Shown: positions 28,026 to 38,199, numbered from the stretch's first letter. The stretch is DNA of 64,000 nt from Alteromonas indica (GCA_003056425.1 PYVY01000002.1:186001-250000); one strand, 5' to 3'. Notes: generated by a model from the letters alone, not told the origin. Numbers and translations are program-made.

Positions 28026-29729
28026 TTACAGCGCGCTGATGAAGTCGCTGACCGCATCAATAGCCAATAACTGTTTTTCGCCTGTCCGGCGATGTTTATA
28101 TTCAACCTGTTGATTGTCCAGATTTCTCTCGCCGATGACAATGCTATGAGGTATGCCAATCAATTCCATGTCATTAAACATCACACCTGGGCGCTCTTTA
28201 CGATCGTCAAATAATACTTCTACACCCATAGCTGTCAGCTTTTCATACAAGGCTTCTGCGGTATCTTTGATGCGCTGTGACTTATGCATATTCATGGGAA
28301 TCAGGGCCAGTTTAAACGGCGCAATAGGATCCGGCCAGGTAATGCCAAACTTATCGTGGTTTTGCTCGATCGCGGCGGCGACAATTCGCGACACGCCAAT
28401 CCCATAGCATCCCATTGTCAGCGTTTGGTGCTTACCCGACTCGCTCAATACACCACAGTTCATTGCTTTGGAGTATTTGTCACCCAGCTGAAATATATGC
28501 CCGACTTCAATGCCACGTTTGATTTCGATATTGCCGTTACCGTCAGGCGCACTATCGCCGGCTGTTACATTACGGATATCGACTGACTCGGCGGCTTGCA
28601 GCCAATTGGCATTCACGTTCAGCAGGTTGCTCTGGTTTGCACCGACGATAAAGTCGACCAGCACGGCTGCGCTGTGGTCGATAATCGTCGGGACAGGTAA
28701 CTGCCTGGCGTCGGCAAACAATGGACTACAGCCCAGAACCTGGGTCGCTTTTTCTTCGCTGGCAATAACCAGCGGAACGGCGACCTGAGGGTGTTTTTCG
28801 GCTTTTATTGCGTTCAGCTGGTGATCAGCCCGCAGCACCAAAGCCACCCACTGGTCAGGCGCGTCGTCATCGCCAGCAGCCTTAACCACTGTCACACTCA
28901 GTGCACGCACGGCATCTGCGCCCTGACTTTGATAAAAATCATCCATACTTTGGGCGGCAGGTTTTTCAACTTGCTGCGCGGCTTGGCCGTTAGACTGCTG
29001 GGATTCAGGTTTTGGGGCAGGTGCCATCTCTACGTTGGCGGCGTAATCCGAGCTATTGGAAAATGCGATAGCGTCTTCACCCGATGCGGCTAATACATGG
29101 AACTCGTGAGATACGCTACCCCCAATGGCCCCAGAGTCTGCAATAACTGCCCGGAAATCCAGCCCCAACCGGCTGAAAATATTGCAGTAAGCCTGATACA
29201 TTTTTTGGTAAGTCTGGTCCAGACACGCGTCGTCTAAATGAAAGCTGTAGGCATCTTTCATGGTAAATTCGCGGCCTCGCATAATCCCAAAGCGCGGGCG
29301 GACTTCATCACGAAATTTGGTTTGAATCTGGTACAGGTTTAAAGGCAGCTGCTTGTAGCTGTTAATTTCATTACGTACCAGCGCTGTAATCACTTCTTCG
29401 TGGGTGGGGCCCAGCACAAAATCTCGCTGATGGCGGTCTTTAATACGCAGTAGCTCTGGACCGTATTCTTCCCAGCGGCCAGACTCTTCCCATAAGTCAG
29501 CGGGTTGCACTACCGGCATCAACATCTCTATGGCGCCCGCTTTATCCATTTCCTCGCGCACAATGCTGGCCACTTTATTGAGTACCCGAAGCCCTGACGG
29601 CAACCAGGTGTACAGGCCTGAGGCCAGTTTTCTAATCATACCAGCACGCAGCATTAGCTGATGGCTGATAACTTCGGCGTCAGCTGGGGTTTCTTTCTGA
29701 GTGGAAAGTAAATATTGGCTTGTGCGCAT
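28026..29729 (-). CDS. proS: Proline--tRNA ligase (bacterial type, with editing domain)
   Basis: 567 residues, the length of the bacterial class II enzyme. It starts [20 protein letters not shown]. Class II motifs 1 and 2 are visible ([23 protein letters not shown]). The editing (INS) domain of about 180 residues lies at about 225-405, and motif 3 is near [18 protein letters not shown] Gln/Ala-rich stretch (about 240-260) inside the editing domain is longer than usual. It charges both tRNA-Pro genes found at 37355 and 37841. Confidence 0.97.
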   Translation of the reverse strand: MRTSQYLLSTQKETPADAEVISHQLMLRAGMIRKLASGLYTWLPSGLRVLNKVASIVREEMDKAGAIEMLMPVVQPADLWEESGRWEEYGPELLRIKDRHQRDFVLGPTHEEVITALVRNEINSYKQLPLNLYQIQTKFRDEVRPRFGIMRGREFTMKDAYSFHLDDACLDQTYQKMYQAYCNIFSRLGLDFRAVIADSGAIGGSVSHEFHVLAASGEDAIAFSNSSDYAANVEMAPAPKPESQQSNGQAAQQVEKPAAQSMDDFYQSQGADAVRALSVTVVKAAGDDDAPDQWVALVLRADHQLNAIKAEKHPQVAVPLVIASEEKATQVLGCSPLFADARQLPVPTIIDHSAAVLVDFIVGANQSNLLNVNANWLQAAESVDIRNVTAGDSAPDGNGNIEIKRGIEVGHIFQLGDKYSKAMNCGVLSESGKHQTLTMGCYGIGVSRIVAAAIEQNHDKFGITWPDPIAPFKLALIPMNMHKSQRIKDTAEALYEKLTAMGVEVLFDDRKERPGVMFNDMELIGIPHSIVIGERNLDNQQVEYKHRRTGEKQLLAIDAVSDFISAL

Positions 29730-29812
29730 TACGAGCGTCTCATCCTTTGGGAAAATAAAATCGGGCGTAGTTTAGCAGTATAAAAATGGTCAAAAAAGTA
29801 AAATGTCAGCAG

Positions 29813-30544
29813 TTATTCGGCCCACCGGCTAATGTTGGAGATTTGCACGATACCACGCTGCACCTGCCAGCTTACATCCGCATCGTACAGGCGCACTTTA
29901 TAAACTTTGGGGTCATCTTCCAGTGCGTGGCGATACGCGGGTCTTGGATCTTGCGCTAAAATAGACTGGGTCAACGTAGCAAAGTCGGCAGGGTAAGCCG
30001 GGCTGGCCTGGCTAAGCTGCTGCGCGGCCAGTGCGCTGAAAACAACCTCCCGATGGGGAATTGGATGGTACTTATCGAGGCTGTCCTGCGCCTGCGGCAC
30101 ACAGTCGGCATAAGGGATATAAGGTTTAATATCAATAATCGGGGTATCACAGAGTAAATCCACCCCTGCCACCCGCAATACCGGTTTGCGCTGGTGTAAT
30201 GTCAGCCCTTTGTTGGCCACCACTGACATGCCAATACCATTGGGCCGGTGCGTACTGCGACTGGCTAGCACCCCTAGGGTAGCATTACCGCCCAGCCGAG
30301 GAGCTTTTACCAAGGGCTTCCAGCCCCGCGATAAGGTTTCATGGAATACAAATAACAACCAAAGATGGCTAAAGCCGTCAATTCCTTTGAACGCCGTTTC
30401 ATCTAATCCCTCAGTAAAATGTATTTCGCCTTGTGCCTGCGCCAGATTGGGTTGCCTTGGAATCGCAAATTTTTGTCTGAACGGGGTAATAATGTGACCA
30501 ATTGGCTTAATCGAAAATGCTGACGAGGGCATAGGTAATATCAC
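29813..30544 (-). CDS. trmO: tRNA (N6-threonylcarbamoyladenosine37-N6)-methyltransferase TrmO (TsaA-like)
   Basis: 243 residues. The TsaA/UPF0066 beta-barrel domain begins IKPIGHIITPFRQKFAIPRQ and has the SAM-binding signatures SRSTHRPNGIGMSV and GVDLLCDTPIIDIKPYIPYAD. A smaller C-terminal domain with AQDPRPAYR follows. TrmO methylates t6A37 of tRNA-Thr using SAM. An in-frame ATG at 30532 is an alternative start. A promoter candidate lies 22-49 bp upstream. Confidence 0.9.
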   Translation of the reverse strand: MILPMPSSAFSIKPIGHIITPFRQKFAIPRQPNLAQAQGEIHFTEGLDETAFKGIDGFSHLWLLFVFHETLSRGWKPLVKAPRLGGNATLGVLASRSTHRPNGIGMSVVANKGLTLHQRKPVLRVAGVDLLCDTPIIDIKPYIPYADCVPQAQDSLDKYHPIPHREVVFSALAAQQLSQASPAYPADFATLTQSILAQDPRPAYRHALEDDPKVYKVRLYDADVSWQVQRGIVQISNISRWAE

Positions 30545-30565
30545 TAAGCTGTAAAAAGGCCTGCT

Positions 30566-30593
30566 ATTGTAATAATAATCTCACAAATGTCAG
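30566..30593 (-). promoter_or_regulatory. Candidate promoter of trmO
   Basis: Read on the - strand: CTGACA (30593-30588), 16-bp spacer, TACAAT (30571-30566), 22 bp before the ATG. Confidence 0.5.
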
Positions 30594-30599
30594 GTAGTT

Positions 30600-30702
30600 T
30601 ACGTGTCCTTAGACGGTAAGGCAGTCAGTTTCCCTGGGCTGGCTGGCGCGTCTGAGCCCAACCTTATTTTGTCAGGCCGCACAATACGGCCTGATTTTTT
30701 TT
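30600..30702 (+). ncRNA. Candidate small RNA ending in a strong terminator
   Basis: A strong + strand terminator at 30672-30702 has only a - strand gene upstream, so any transcript it ends must begin within about 120 bp. The preceding sequence can fold (GGGCT with AGCCC around GGCTGGCGCGTCTG). The start is a guess and no good promoter is visible. A spurious frame crosses the terminator. It does not match a small RNA I know. Confidence 0.3.
30672..30702 (+). terminator. Orphan intrinsic terminator
   Basis: TCAGGCCG (30672-30679), 7-nt loop, CGGCCTGA (30687-30694), then eight T residues. The reverse strand lacks a T run, so it works on the + strand only. Confidence 0.8.
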
Positions 30703-30909
30703 CATGCTGCCGATTCTTCTCAATATCGCCATACTTTTGCCACAACCTGCTTATACCCTTACTGCTTGCCGATAGGCGTGCGCGCTTATCAATGTTACAG
30801 TTGATATTTTTCGCTAAGTCCCTATTTAAGTGACGCTTTAGCAAAGGATAACGGTTAGCATATCGACCGAAAACCGCTATAACCTATACGCGATGGTAGC
30901 AGGAAAACC

Positions 30910-31836
30910 ATGATCTCAGTTAAGAACCTCTGTAAATCCTTCGGCGATTTCACCGCCGTGGATGATTTATCGTTTGAAGTTAAACCCGGCGATATTGTGG
31001 GTTTTCTCGGGCCCAATGGCGCGGGGAAATCGACCACCATGAAAATGCTGACCGGCTTTCTTACCCCGACCTCTGGTCATGTTCGGGTGAATGGCCGGCG
31101 CATGAGCAAAAATGCTACGGTGTTACAACGTGATATAGGGTACTTACCAGAGGGCGCTCCGGCCTATGCCGAAATGACGACGTTTCAGTTTCTCAATTTT
31201 ATTGCCGACATACGCGGTTTGAACAAACGCGAAAAACGCGAGCGACTGAAAGAGGTTATCGAGCAGGTTGAATTATATGATGTGCTCGACAAAACCATCG
31301 ATACCTTGTCTAAAGGATTTCGCCGCAGGGTTGGATTAGCCCAGGCGATTATCCACAATCCCCAGATTCTGATTCTGGATGAACCTACTGATGGGCTGGA
31401 CCCGAATCAAAAGCAACATGTTCGTAAGCTGATAAAAAACCTGTCGAAAGATAAAATTGTGATTATCTCCACGCATATTCTTGAAGAGGTTAGCGCGGTA
31501 TGTAATCGGGTCATTATTATAGCTGATGGCGCCATGCAGTTTGACGGTACTCCGTTACAACTCCAACAGCAGTCACGCTATTATCAGGCGGTGACGTTAA
31601 AGCTTAGCTATGCCGCCGACATTACCGGGTTGCTGGAAATTCCTGGGGTTAAAGATATGCAGGTAGATAAAGAGACCGGCGAGGTTACGTTGTTCCCTGA
31701 ACAGGGAAAATATATATTGGGCCCAATTACCGAACATGTGCATCACTATCGGCTGCCTATCGACAGACTCCACGTTGACGAGGGTCGTCTTGACGATGTG
31801 TTTGTACATATAACGTCTCATGGGAGTCATAAATGA
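30910..31836 (+). CDS. ABC transporter ATP-binding protein (GldA-like)
   Basis: 308 residues. Walker A GPNGAGKSTT (about 37-46), an LSKGFRRRVGLAQA signature, Walker B ILILDEPTDGLD and the switch His in ISTHILEEV. The C-terminal 80 residues are the extension found in gliding-type (GldA) and NosF/CcmA-like exporters. It should power the permease gene that overlaps it by 4 bp. The substrate is unknown. Similar operons occur in non-gliding gammaproteobacteria. Confidence 0.9.
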   Translation: MISVKNLCKSFGDFTAVDDLSFEVKPGDIVGFLGPNGAGKSTTMKMLTGFLTPTSGHVRVNGRRMSKNATVLQRDIGYLPEGAPAYAEMTTFQFLNFIADIRGLNKREKRERLKEVIEQVELYDVLDKTIDTLSKGFRRRVGLAQAIIHNPQILILDEPTDGLDPNQKQHVRKLIKNLSKDKIVIISTHILEEVSAVCNRVIIIADGAMQFDGTPLQLQQQSRYYQAVTLKLSYAADITGLLEIPGVKDMQVDKETGEVTLFPEQGKYILGPITEHVHHYRLPIDRLHVDEGRLDDVFVHITSHGSHK

Positions 31837-32567
31837 ACGCGGTATTTTTGATTACCCGCCGTGAATTCGCGGCATTTTTTGCTACCCCCATAGCCTACGT
31901 ATTTATTGCTATATTTTTAATGTTAAGCGGTATATTTACTTTCTTTATGGGTGAGCTGTACGAACGTGGACAAGCCGATTTACAACCCTTTTTTAACTTT
32001 CACCCCTGGCTGTATTTGTTTTTGGTCCCGGCTATCGCCATGCGCGGCTGGGCCGAGGAGCGCCGCTCAGGCACCATCGAGCTACTCATGACCCTGCCGG
32101 TAACCGTAACCCAAACGGTGCTGGGTAAGTTCTTTGCCGCCTGGCTGGTATTGTTACTGGCGCTGGCGCTAACCTTCCCCATATGGCTGACGGTAAATTA
32201 TCTTGGCCACCCAGATAACGGCATTGTATTAGCAGCCTATATTGGTAGCTGGCTGATGGCGGGGGCATTCCTGGCGATCAGTTTATGTATGTCTGCACTA
32301 ACTAAGAATCAGGTCATTGCGTTTGTGTTGGCAATAGTGGTGTGTTTTCTGTTTGTGGTATCGGGGTCTGACATTGTATTGGATGCGTTTACCCAGTGGG
32401 CGGGAAATGCCACGGTAGATACTATTGCCTCATTTAGTTTTTTAGAACGTTTTTCTGCCATGGCGAAAGGTGTACTGGCGCTGAACGATTTTATCTACTT
32501 TATGTTGGTGATTGGTTTATGGCTGTATGCCTGCCAAATTATTGTTGAACAGAAAAAGGCGGCCTGA
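31833..32567 (+). CDS. ABC-2 type permease (GldF-like)
   Basis: 244 residues with six predicted membrane helices. The N-terminus VFLITRREFAAFFATPIAYVF and the RGWAEERRSGTIELLMTLPV segment are the hallmark of ABC-2 permeases next to GldG proteins. It overlaps the ATPase gene (ATGA at 31833) and is 4 bp from the next gene, so the four genes 30910-35418 form one operon. It is the membrane half of the exporter. Confidence 0.88.
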   Translation: MNAVFLITRREFAAFFATPIAYVFIAIFLMLSGIFTFFMGELYERGQADLQPFFNFHPWLYLFLVPAIAMRGWAEERRSGTIELLMTLPVTVTQTVLGKFFAAWLVLLLALALTFPIWLTVNYLGHPDNGIVLAAYIGSWLMAGAFLAISLCMSALTKNQVIAFVLAIVVCFLFVVSGSDIVLDAFTQWAGNATVDTIASFSFLERFSAMAKGVLALNDFIYFMLVIGLWLYACQIIVEQKKAA

Positions 32568-32571
32568 GGTT

Positions 32572-34416
32572 ATGCGCAAACTTACAGCCTTATACACGCT
32601 ATTGATGCTGGCCCTGCTTTATATCGGGCTGGTAATTGTAAACAACGAAGTATTTGATAGTGTCAGACTGGATCTTACGGAATCGAAAATATTTACGCTG
32701 TCATCCGGTAGCCAACAGGTAATTGACGGAATGGATGAGCCCGTCACGTTGTACTTTTTCTTTTCACAGGAAGCAACCAAAGGCATGACGGCCCTGCGTA
32801 ATTATGCTGAACGGGTTGAAAGCCTGTTGCGCGAATACGAAAAAGCCTCTGGCGGCAGCATACGTCTGAAGGTTATTGATCCTGAGCCGTTTTCAGAAGC
32901 CGAAGACAAAGCCACACAGTTTGGTCTGACCGGGGCCACCCTGGGCAACAACGACGAGGTGGTTTATTTTGGCCTGGCGGCGACCAATATGCTTGATGAC
33001 CAGCTTACCATCGGTTTTTTTGACCCGCAGAAAGAACAGTTTTTGGAATACGATATCAGTAAGGTTCTGCATCAGTTGAGTGATGCACGTCAGCCTGTGG
33101 TGGCCCTGATCTCGGACCTGCCGGTGGCGGGGGGACAAAATCCGATGACTGCGCGCTTCGACCCGCCAATGGTGTTTTACGAACAACTGACCCAATTGTT
33201 TGACGTACGCCGGGTTCCCAGTGATGCCGACCGCTTACCAGAGGGCACCGATGTGGTGATGTTGGCCCACCCCAAACAAATGAGTGAGGCGCTTAAATAT
33301 GCCATAGATCAGTTCGCCATGAAGCAGGGCCGGGTGGTGGCATTTGTTGATCCGCATTATGAATCCGATATGCTGGCTATGATGGGAAGTCAGCAACCCA
33401 ATGGCTCTGACACCAGCTTGTTACGCGACTGGGGCATTGACATAGCGGCCGATACTATCTTACTGGATGGTGCAATGGGCTTGGATATACGTGGCCCAAA
33501 AGGGGAGGTGATAAAGCATCCTGGTATTTTGGGTTTAAGTACCCAGCAGCTTAGCCGTTCAGACGTGATTACCGCCAACCTGGACACGATTAATCTGGCC
33601 TCGACAGGTACGCTGGCTTTGCTGCCTTCCTCTACCCTGGATATTACCCCACTCATTCAATCCTCGGCGCAAGGCTACCTGTATGATGCGCAGGATTACA
33701 TCGCGCAGGCAGGTACCACCGCCCTGAAACGGGGGCTAACCGGCACACCGCTACAATATACTATTGCCGGCCATATTACCGGCACGACTATTTCTGCTTT
33801 TGGACAGGCAATCGCAGGCGCTGATCCTGCCACCTTTAAGGCCACCACAGACAATTTAAATGTATTGGTGGTGGCGGATGCCGATATGCTGGCTGACCGT
33901 TTCTGGGTGCAACAAAGCCAGTTTTTTGGTGAGACCCTGCACACCCCCTTTGCTAACAATGGCGACTTTATCACTAATATCGTCGAAAACCTGTCGGGCA
34001 GTAATGCCCTGATCAGTATCCGCAGTCGGGGTCAGTCTGCCCGGCCATTCACCCGGGTCGCTACGCTACAAAACAAAGCGCAAAAGCGTTTTCGTGAGCA
34101 TGAACTACAGCTTCAGGATGAGTTGGCTAGCACAGAAGAGCAACTGGCCCAGCTCAAAAACCACCAGGGCCAGGGCGGCACGATTGTTATTACAGATGAA
34201 CAACAGCGGACTATTGACCGCTATGTAGAAAAGCGTTTAAAAATTCGCCGCGAACTTAGAGATGTACGTTATGAGCTTGACCGTGACATTGATCAGCTCG
34301 GCAACTGGTTGAAGTTTGTTAATATCGCCGCTGCGCCGTTAGTGCTGGTATTAATGCTTTATTTACTGGCGCTGGCATTACGGTTACGGCCGGGTAAAGC
34401 GTACACAAAGGAATAA
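32572..34416 (+). CDS. GldG family protein (DUF7088/ABC-type uncharacterised domain)
   Basis: 614 residues from the ATG at 32572, which sits after GAGGTT; the longer frame start would overlap the permease. An N-terminal membrane helix (about 4-26), a large periplasmic domain with the early VNNEVFDSVRLDLTESKIF pattern common to GldG proteins and the DPEPFSEAEDKATQFG segment, a coiled coil near 500-580, and a C-terminal helix (about 585-607) ending in basic residues. GldG is an accessory subunit of Gld-type ABC exporters whose exact role is unknown. Confidence 0.85.
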   Translation: MRKLTALYTLLMLALLYIGLVIVNNEVFDSVRLDLTESKIFTLSSGSQQVIDGMDEPVTLYFFFSQEATKGMTALRNYAERVESLLREYEKASGGSIRLKVIDPEPFSEAEDKATQFGLTGATLGNNDEVVYFGLAATNMLDDQLTIGFFDPQKEQFLEYDISKVLHQLSDARQPVVALISDLPVAGGQNPMTARFDPPMVFYEQLTQLFDVRRVPSDADRLPEGTDVVMLAHPKQMSEALKYAIDQFAMKQGRVVAFVDPHYESDMLAMMGSQQPNGSDTSLLRDWGIDIAADTILLDGAMGLDIRGPKGEVIKHPGILGLSTQQLSRSDVITANLDTINLASTGTLALLPSSTLDITPLIQSSAQGYLYDAQDYIAQAGTTALKRGLTGTPLQYTIAGHITGTTISAFGQAIAGADPATFKATTDNLNVLVVADADMLADRFWVQQSQFFGETLHTPFANNGDFITNIVENLSGSNALISIRSRGQSARPFTRVATLQNKAQKRFREHELQLQDELASTEEQLAQLKNHQGQGGTIVITDEQQRTIDRYVEKRLKIRRELRDVRYELDRDIDQLGNWLKFVNIAAAPLVLVLMLYLLALALRLRPGKAYTKE

Positions 34417-35418
34417 ATGATGAATGTTAGGATAGTTCTGCTGACGGTGTTGGTGACCGTAGCGGGGGGCGCAGCCTGGTTGTTGACCCACGATAACGCC
34501 GAAGTGGTGCAAACCGGGCCGGTAATTCTGTTTGCTGAACTGGCTTCCTCGGCCGATCAGGTAGATGGCGTTACCATTGAAAACAGCGAAGGTATTGTCT
34601 TTAAAGCTGACCGCAAAAGCGGCAAATGGCTGGCCCGCCATTTGGCTGCGGAGCAAGGCTTCCCGGTGGATACCAAAGCATTATCTACGTTGATCAGTAA
34701 ACTGGCTCAAGCCAATATTATTGAGCGTAAAACCAGTAAGGCAAAAAATTATCCCAAACTGGGGGTGGAGAACCTGGCCGAACAAAATGCGCAATCTACT
34801 CTGGTTACGGTGACGCAGGGCAACCAAAGCTGGCAAGCACTGGTGGGTAATATAGCAAAAAGTCAGCGCGGGACTTTTGTCAGGCTGCCAGGTAATCAGG
34901 CCAGTTTGTTGATTGACCAGGTGTTGCGTCCGCCGGCGGCGTCAGCCGATTGGTTAACTGAAAAAGTATTGCCGTTTGCTGCAGATGACTTACAGCAAGT
35001 TGAATTAATGCGTAATGCGGCAGCCCCGCTCGTATTAGCGCGGGTTTCTGCGGGGGAAGGCAGTTGGCAAATTGATACCAGTGCAGGCAACCAGCCGCCC
35101 ATACGCCGTGATCAGTTGGCTTATCCTGGCGTAGTAGGTCAAACGGTAGCAGAGCTTACAGCGTTTCGCTACCTGGCCGTAGAGCCATACAACCGGACGC
35201 GCTTTGATGCATTAACTCAGGCGGGTACGGTAACCTTTACCCTGACAGACAACACGCAGGTTTTTGCGCACATCAGCGAAGTGGACGAACTTGGACAATA
35301 TCGAATCTGGTTTGATACAGACCAGCCGGGCGCGTGGCTGTCTGACTGGATCTTTGTGGTATCGGGCTATCAGGGACGTGCCTACCTGGTAGATCGCCCG
35401 GCTCTGCTAGCGCAGTAA
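34417..35418 (+). CDS. DUF4340 domain protein
   Basis: 333 residues, starting at either of two adjacent ATGs. One N-terminal membrane helix (about 3-22) anchors a periplasmic domain made of two DUF4340-type repeats (GKWLARHLAAEQGFPVDTK and EGSWQIDTS). This domain is the usual fourth member of GldA-GldF-GldG-like operons in Proteobacteria. Function unknown; the conserved pairing suggests it is a substrate-handling or assembly partner of the exporter. Confidence 0.82.
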   Translation: MMNVRIVLLTVLVTVAGGAAWLLTHDNAEVVQTGPVILFAELASSADQVDGVTIENSEGIVFKADRKSGKWLARHLAAEQGFPVDTKALSTLISKLAQANIIERKTSKAKNYPKLGVENLAEQNAQSTLVTVTQGNQSWQALVGNIAKSQRGTFVRLPGNQASLLIDQVLRPPAASADWLTEKVLPFAADDLQQVELMRNAAAPLVLARVSAGEGSWQIDTSAGNQPPIRRDQLAYPGVVGQTVAELTAFRYLAVEPYNRTRFDALTQAGTVTFTLTDNTQVFAHISEVDELGQYRIWFDTDQPGAWLSDWIFVVSGYQGRAYLVDRPALLAQ

Positions 35419-35448
35419 ACCGGGCTTGGAGGCTGGAATGCCCTGTGG

Positions 35449-36024
35449 CTAGGGCTGTTTACACTTATCCAGGAGTTGCTCGAAATGAGCACAGCCAAGC
35501 TTGGCGGTTTCCGCCATATTGTGTTGGTAAATCGCGTCAGGGTCGGGGTGGTCTTGCATTACCCGGGTGATATCAGCTTCACGCAACAAATGTAACACCG
35601 GGTAGGGCGAGCGATTAGTATAATGGGAGGCAGCCTCAGCGGGTTCGCCATCGAATACATAGTGAGGATGAAAGCTGGCCAACTGATAGACTCCCGTATA
35701 ATGCCATTGTTCCAGCATAACCTGCGCCAGCTCTAAGATGTCCAGGTAGCGGTCAAAGCGGGTTAACGCCGGCAGCATAAGCAAGGTGGTGGCAATGTCC
35801 CTCTGCTCGTCAAGCAGCTGACATTCACGGTGAAGCGTTAGCATAATATCTTCGGCTTTGCTCTGCGTATCCACGGTATAACGGATAGTCTCAGGATGGC
35901 GCACGAAGCGCGCAAAAGGGCAAAAATTGTGGCCAATTACCACCTCATCTATCCACTGGCGGGTGGCCTTTATAATCGTTTCTTCTGCTGGCTGCGCCGC
36001 GCCGCCAAGAACTGGCCGCTTCAT
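35449..36024 (-). CDS. DUF1415 family protein
   Basis: 191 residues. The family is recognised from [20 protein letters not shown] near the start, the [13 protein letters not shown] segment and [13 protein letters not shown]. No function is established for the family. The start codon overlaps the folD stop by 4 bp (ATGA), so the two genes are translationally coupled. Confidence 0.85.
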   Translation of the reverse strand: MKRPVLGGAAQPAEETIIKATRQWIDEVVIGHNFCPFARFVRHPETIRYTVDTQSKAEDIMLTLHRECQLLDEQRDIATTLLMLPALTRFDRYLDILELAQVMLEQWHYTGVYQLASFHPHYVFDGEPAEAASHYTNRSPYPVLHLLREADITRVMQDHPDPDAIYQHNMAETAKLGCAHFEQLLDKCKQP

Positions 36025-36875
36025 GAGTGGTATTTCACATAAGCTTCCAGCGTGTTTTCAATCAGGCTGGCCACCGTCATGGGACCAACCCCGCCGGGCA
36101 CCGGAGTAATCCAGCCCGCCCGCTGCTTAGCACCGGCAAAGTCTACGTCGCCCACCAGCGAGCCATCAGCCATACGGTTAATACCCACATCAATCACGAT
36201 AGCGTTTGGTTTAACCCAGTCGCCGGGTATAAAGTTAGACTTACCTACCGCTACCACAAGCAAATCGGCTCGGCTGACATGAGCGCGCAAATCTTTGGTG
36301 AATTTATGACAGGTGGTGACTGTGCAGCCTGCCAACAGTAATTCTAGCGACATCGGTCGCCCTACGATATTTGAAGCGCCTACAATAACGGCATCTAACC
36401 CTTTAACCGGTCTTTTGGTTGACTCGATCATGGTCATGATACCTTTTGGTGTACACGGCCGAAGCGCCGGGATACGTTGGGCTAATCGCCCTATATTATA
36501 GGGGTGAAAGCCGTCTACATCTTTATGCGGGTGAATACGCTCTAATACGGCTTCAGCATCCAGACCGGCTGGTAGCGGTAGTTGCACCAGTATGCCGTCA
36601 ATTTCGGCATCATTGTTTAATTCGTCAATCAATGACATTAATTCGGCCTGCTCGGTGTCAGCAGGTAAATCGTATGAACGCGATACAAAACCTACCTCTT
36701 CGCAGGCTTTGCGCTTATTAGCTACATACACCTGTGAAGCGGCATCGCTACCTACCAGAACAACAGCAAGCCCCGGGGCACGCTTGTTGGAGGCCTGCAA
36801 CGATTCAACATAAGCAGCAACATGCTGACGGACTTGTTTGGCAATTAACTTGCCATCAATAAGATGCGCGGTCAT
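36021..36875 (-). CDS. folD: Methylenetetrahydrofolate dehydrogenase / methenyltetrahydrofolate cyclohydrolase
   Basis: 284 residues from the ATG at 36875, the usual FolD length; the open frame extends 27 codons upstream but lacks homology. It has the folate and catalytic signatures [14 protein letters not shown] (catalytic Lys), [10 protein letters not shown] and the dinucleotide-binding [18 protein letters not shown], and ends [18 protein letters not shown]. The enzyme interconverts methylene-, methenyl- and formyl-THF with NADP, feeding purine and thymidylate synthesis. Confidence 0.97.
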   Translation of the reverse strand: MTAHLIDGKLIAKQVRQHVAAYVESLQASNKRAPGLAVVLVGSDAASQVYVANKRKACEEVGFVSRSYDLPADTEQAELMSLIDELNNDAEIDGILVQLPLPAGLDAEAVLERIHPHKDVDGFHPYNIGRLAQRIPALRPCTPKGIMTMIESTKRPVKGLDAVIVGASNIVGRPMSLELLLAGCTVTTCHKFTKDLRAHVSRADLLVVAVGKSNFIPGDWVKPNAIVIDVGINRMADGSLVGDVDFAGAKQRAGWITPVPGGVGPMTVASLIENTLEAYVKYHS

Positions 36876-37278
36876 AAATAACGGGACTCTTGTTTGATGA
36901 AAATATAGGACGCCTTTATTGTTCCACAAAAGCCGGTGCCCCTGCCAGCGATTCATATAACTCAGTGTGTTGTCATGTATTTATGTACCCGATGGCAGCG
37001 TAATTTACCTAATAAGATTACACCTATCGGGCAAAAACATCAGGTGAGGTTAAAAAACAGGCGTTGGTGGAAAGGTTTCAGGGCCTTTTTTACTAATAAA
37101 GCTAATTTTTTATTTACTAAGAATGCTATAGCTGCTTTTCCTGCCTGGTGATAACGCATAGTTTTTGAAGAAAACGAAAGAATTCAGGACAAAAGGGTTA
37201 AAAAGTCAACATAATGCTGAAATATCCAGCGTCACCGTTTGCTTTGTAAGCAGTTGGTATTTTTCTTTGAAAAAGTGT
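36876..37278. other. Gene-free stretch before the tRNA cluster
   Basis: About 400 bp. Short basic frames exist but have no ribosome site or recognisable product. Nothing else is seen until the tRNA promoter at 37279. Confidence 0.5.
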
Positions 37279-37307
37279 TTGACGAGGTAGGGGCAAGTCA
37301 GTAATAT
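37279..37307 (+). promoter_or_regulatory. Strong promoter of the tRNA cluster
   Basis: TTGACG (37279-37284), 17-bp spacer, TAATAT (37302-37307), followed by a GC-rich discriminator (GCGCTTCCCG), the form expected of a stringently controlled stable-RNA promoter. Confidence 0.8.
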
Positions 37308-37354
37308 GCGCTTCCCGTAACGACGAGGAAATAAAACGCGTTGTTACACAGGTT

Positions 37355-37431
37355 CGGTGAGTGGCGCAGTTTGGTAGCGCACTTGGTTTGGGTCCAAGGG
37401 GTCGCAGGTTCAAATCCTGTCTCACCGACCA
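37355..37431 (+). tRNA. tRNA-Pro (UGG), copy 1
   Basis: 77 nt with encoded CCA. Acceptor CGGTGAG pairs with CTCACCG; anticodon loop TTTGGGT gives UGG at 37389-37391. Identical to the copy at 37841. Confidence 0.97.
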
Positions 37432-37455
37432 CTTTTGCTAGCGAAGATTCGCCGG

Positions 37456-37532
<77 letters not shown>

Positions 37533-37645
37533 TTATTTGCGAGTCAGGTAGTGACGCAAGAAAAGTTAATTTTTTCACTGACATAGTGAGTTAATTAATG
37601 ATAAACTTGCAGCGTCATTTTCGCGTAGTAAAAAGCATCATCTAT

Positions 37646-37722
37646 GGTGGGCGTAGCTCAGTTGGTAGAGCCCCGGATTGTGATTCCGGTTGTCGTGGGT
37701 TCAAGTCCCATCGTCCACCCCA
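37646..37722 (+). tRNA. tRNA-His (GUG)
   Basis: Acceptor GTGGGCG/CGTCCAC, anticodon loop TTGTGAT, CCA encoded. The start includes the G at position -1 opposite C73, the identity element of tRNA-His. Confidence 0.97.
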
Positions 37723-37729
37723 CTTTTTT

Positions 37730-37814
37730 GCGGAAGTGGTGGAATTGGTAGACACGCTGGATTTAGGTTCCAGTGCTTCACGGCGTGAGAGTTCAAGTCT
37801 CTCCTTCCGCACCA
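37730..37814 (+). tRNA. tRNA-Leu (UAG)
   Basis: 85 nt class II tRNA with long variable arm. Acceptor GCGGAAG/CTTCCGC; anticodon loop TTTAGGT; CCA encoded. Confidence 0.97.
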
Positions 37815-37840
37815 TATCTTGTTATATCAGTATGCATTGT

Positions 37841-37917
37841 CGGTGAGTGGCGCAGTTTGGTAGCGCACTTGGTTTGGGTCCAAGGGGTCGCAGGTTCAAA
37901 TCCTGTCTCACCGACCA
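37841..37917 (+). tRNA. tRNA-Pro (UGG), copy 2
   Basis: Base-for-base identical to 37355-37431. The Arg-His-Leu-Pro order matches the E. coli argX-hisR-leuT-proM cluster, so this copy is the ancestral one by position. Confidence 0.97.
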
Positions 37918-38021
37918 TCTTTGCATCAATCATTATCTCGATTTATCCCCCATAATTTCTATTTTTGTTGCAAATTTGTTGACAATGTCTTCAATAATGC
38001 GCATTTGTTCCTGTTTGCCTC

Positions 38022-38050
38022 TCGACTCTTAAATTCTGTGACTGTATACT
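38022..38050 (+). promoter_or_regulatory. Candidate promoter of tig
   Basis: TCGACT (38022-38027), 17-bp spacer, TATACT (38045-38050), 150 bp before the tig ATG. A TTGACA at 37979-37984 lacks a matching -10. Confidence 0.45.
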
Positions 38051-38199
38051 ACCGCGTCTTTTTTTAACCAATGTGTTTAATCAGCGGTTTACATAATCGT
38101 GAGTCAACGACCTTCATTTCCCGGTCAAAAGTTTGCTGGGGTTTGCAGGACGCGGGCATGAAAACAACACGTCACCAGACGTCAAGTTGAGGTAACATA

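Larger units (their letters stand above)
30545..30909. other. Intergenic region with promoter and orphan terminator
   Basis: 365 bp between the divergent trmO (-) and ABC transporter (+) genes. It holds the trmO promoter candidate, an intrinsic terminator on the + strand at 30672-30702 with no gene before it, and AT-rich sequence that should carry the transporter promoter. Confidence 0.5.

Noticed and set aside
30603..30833. 76-codon + strand frame
   Set aside because: Runs straight through the strong terminator at 30672-30702 and looks random.
36936..37151. 71-codon basic frame between folD and the tRNAs
   Set aside because: No start signal, no family; probably leader DNA.
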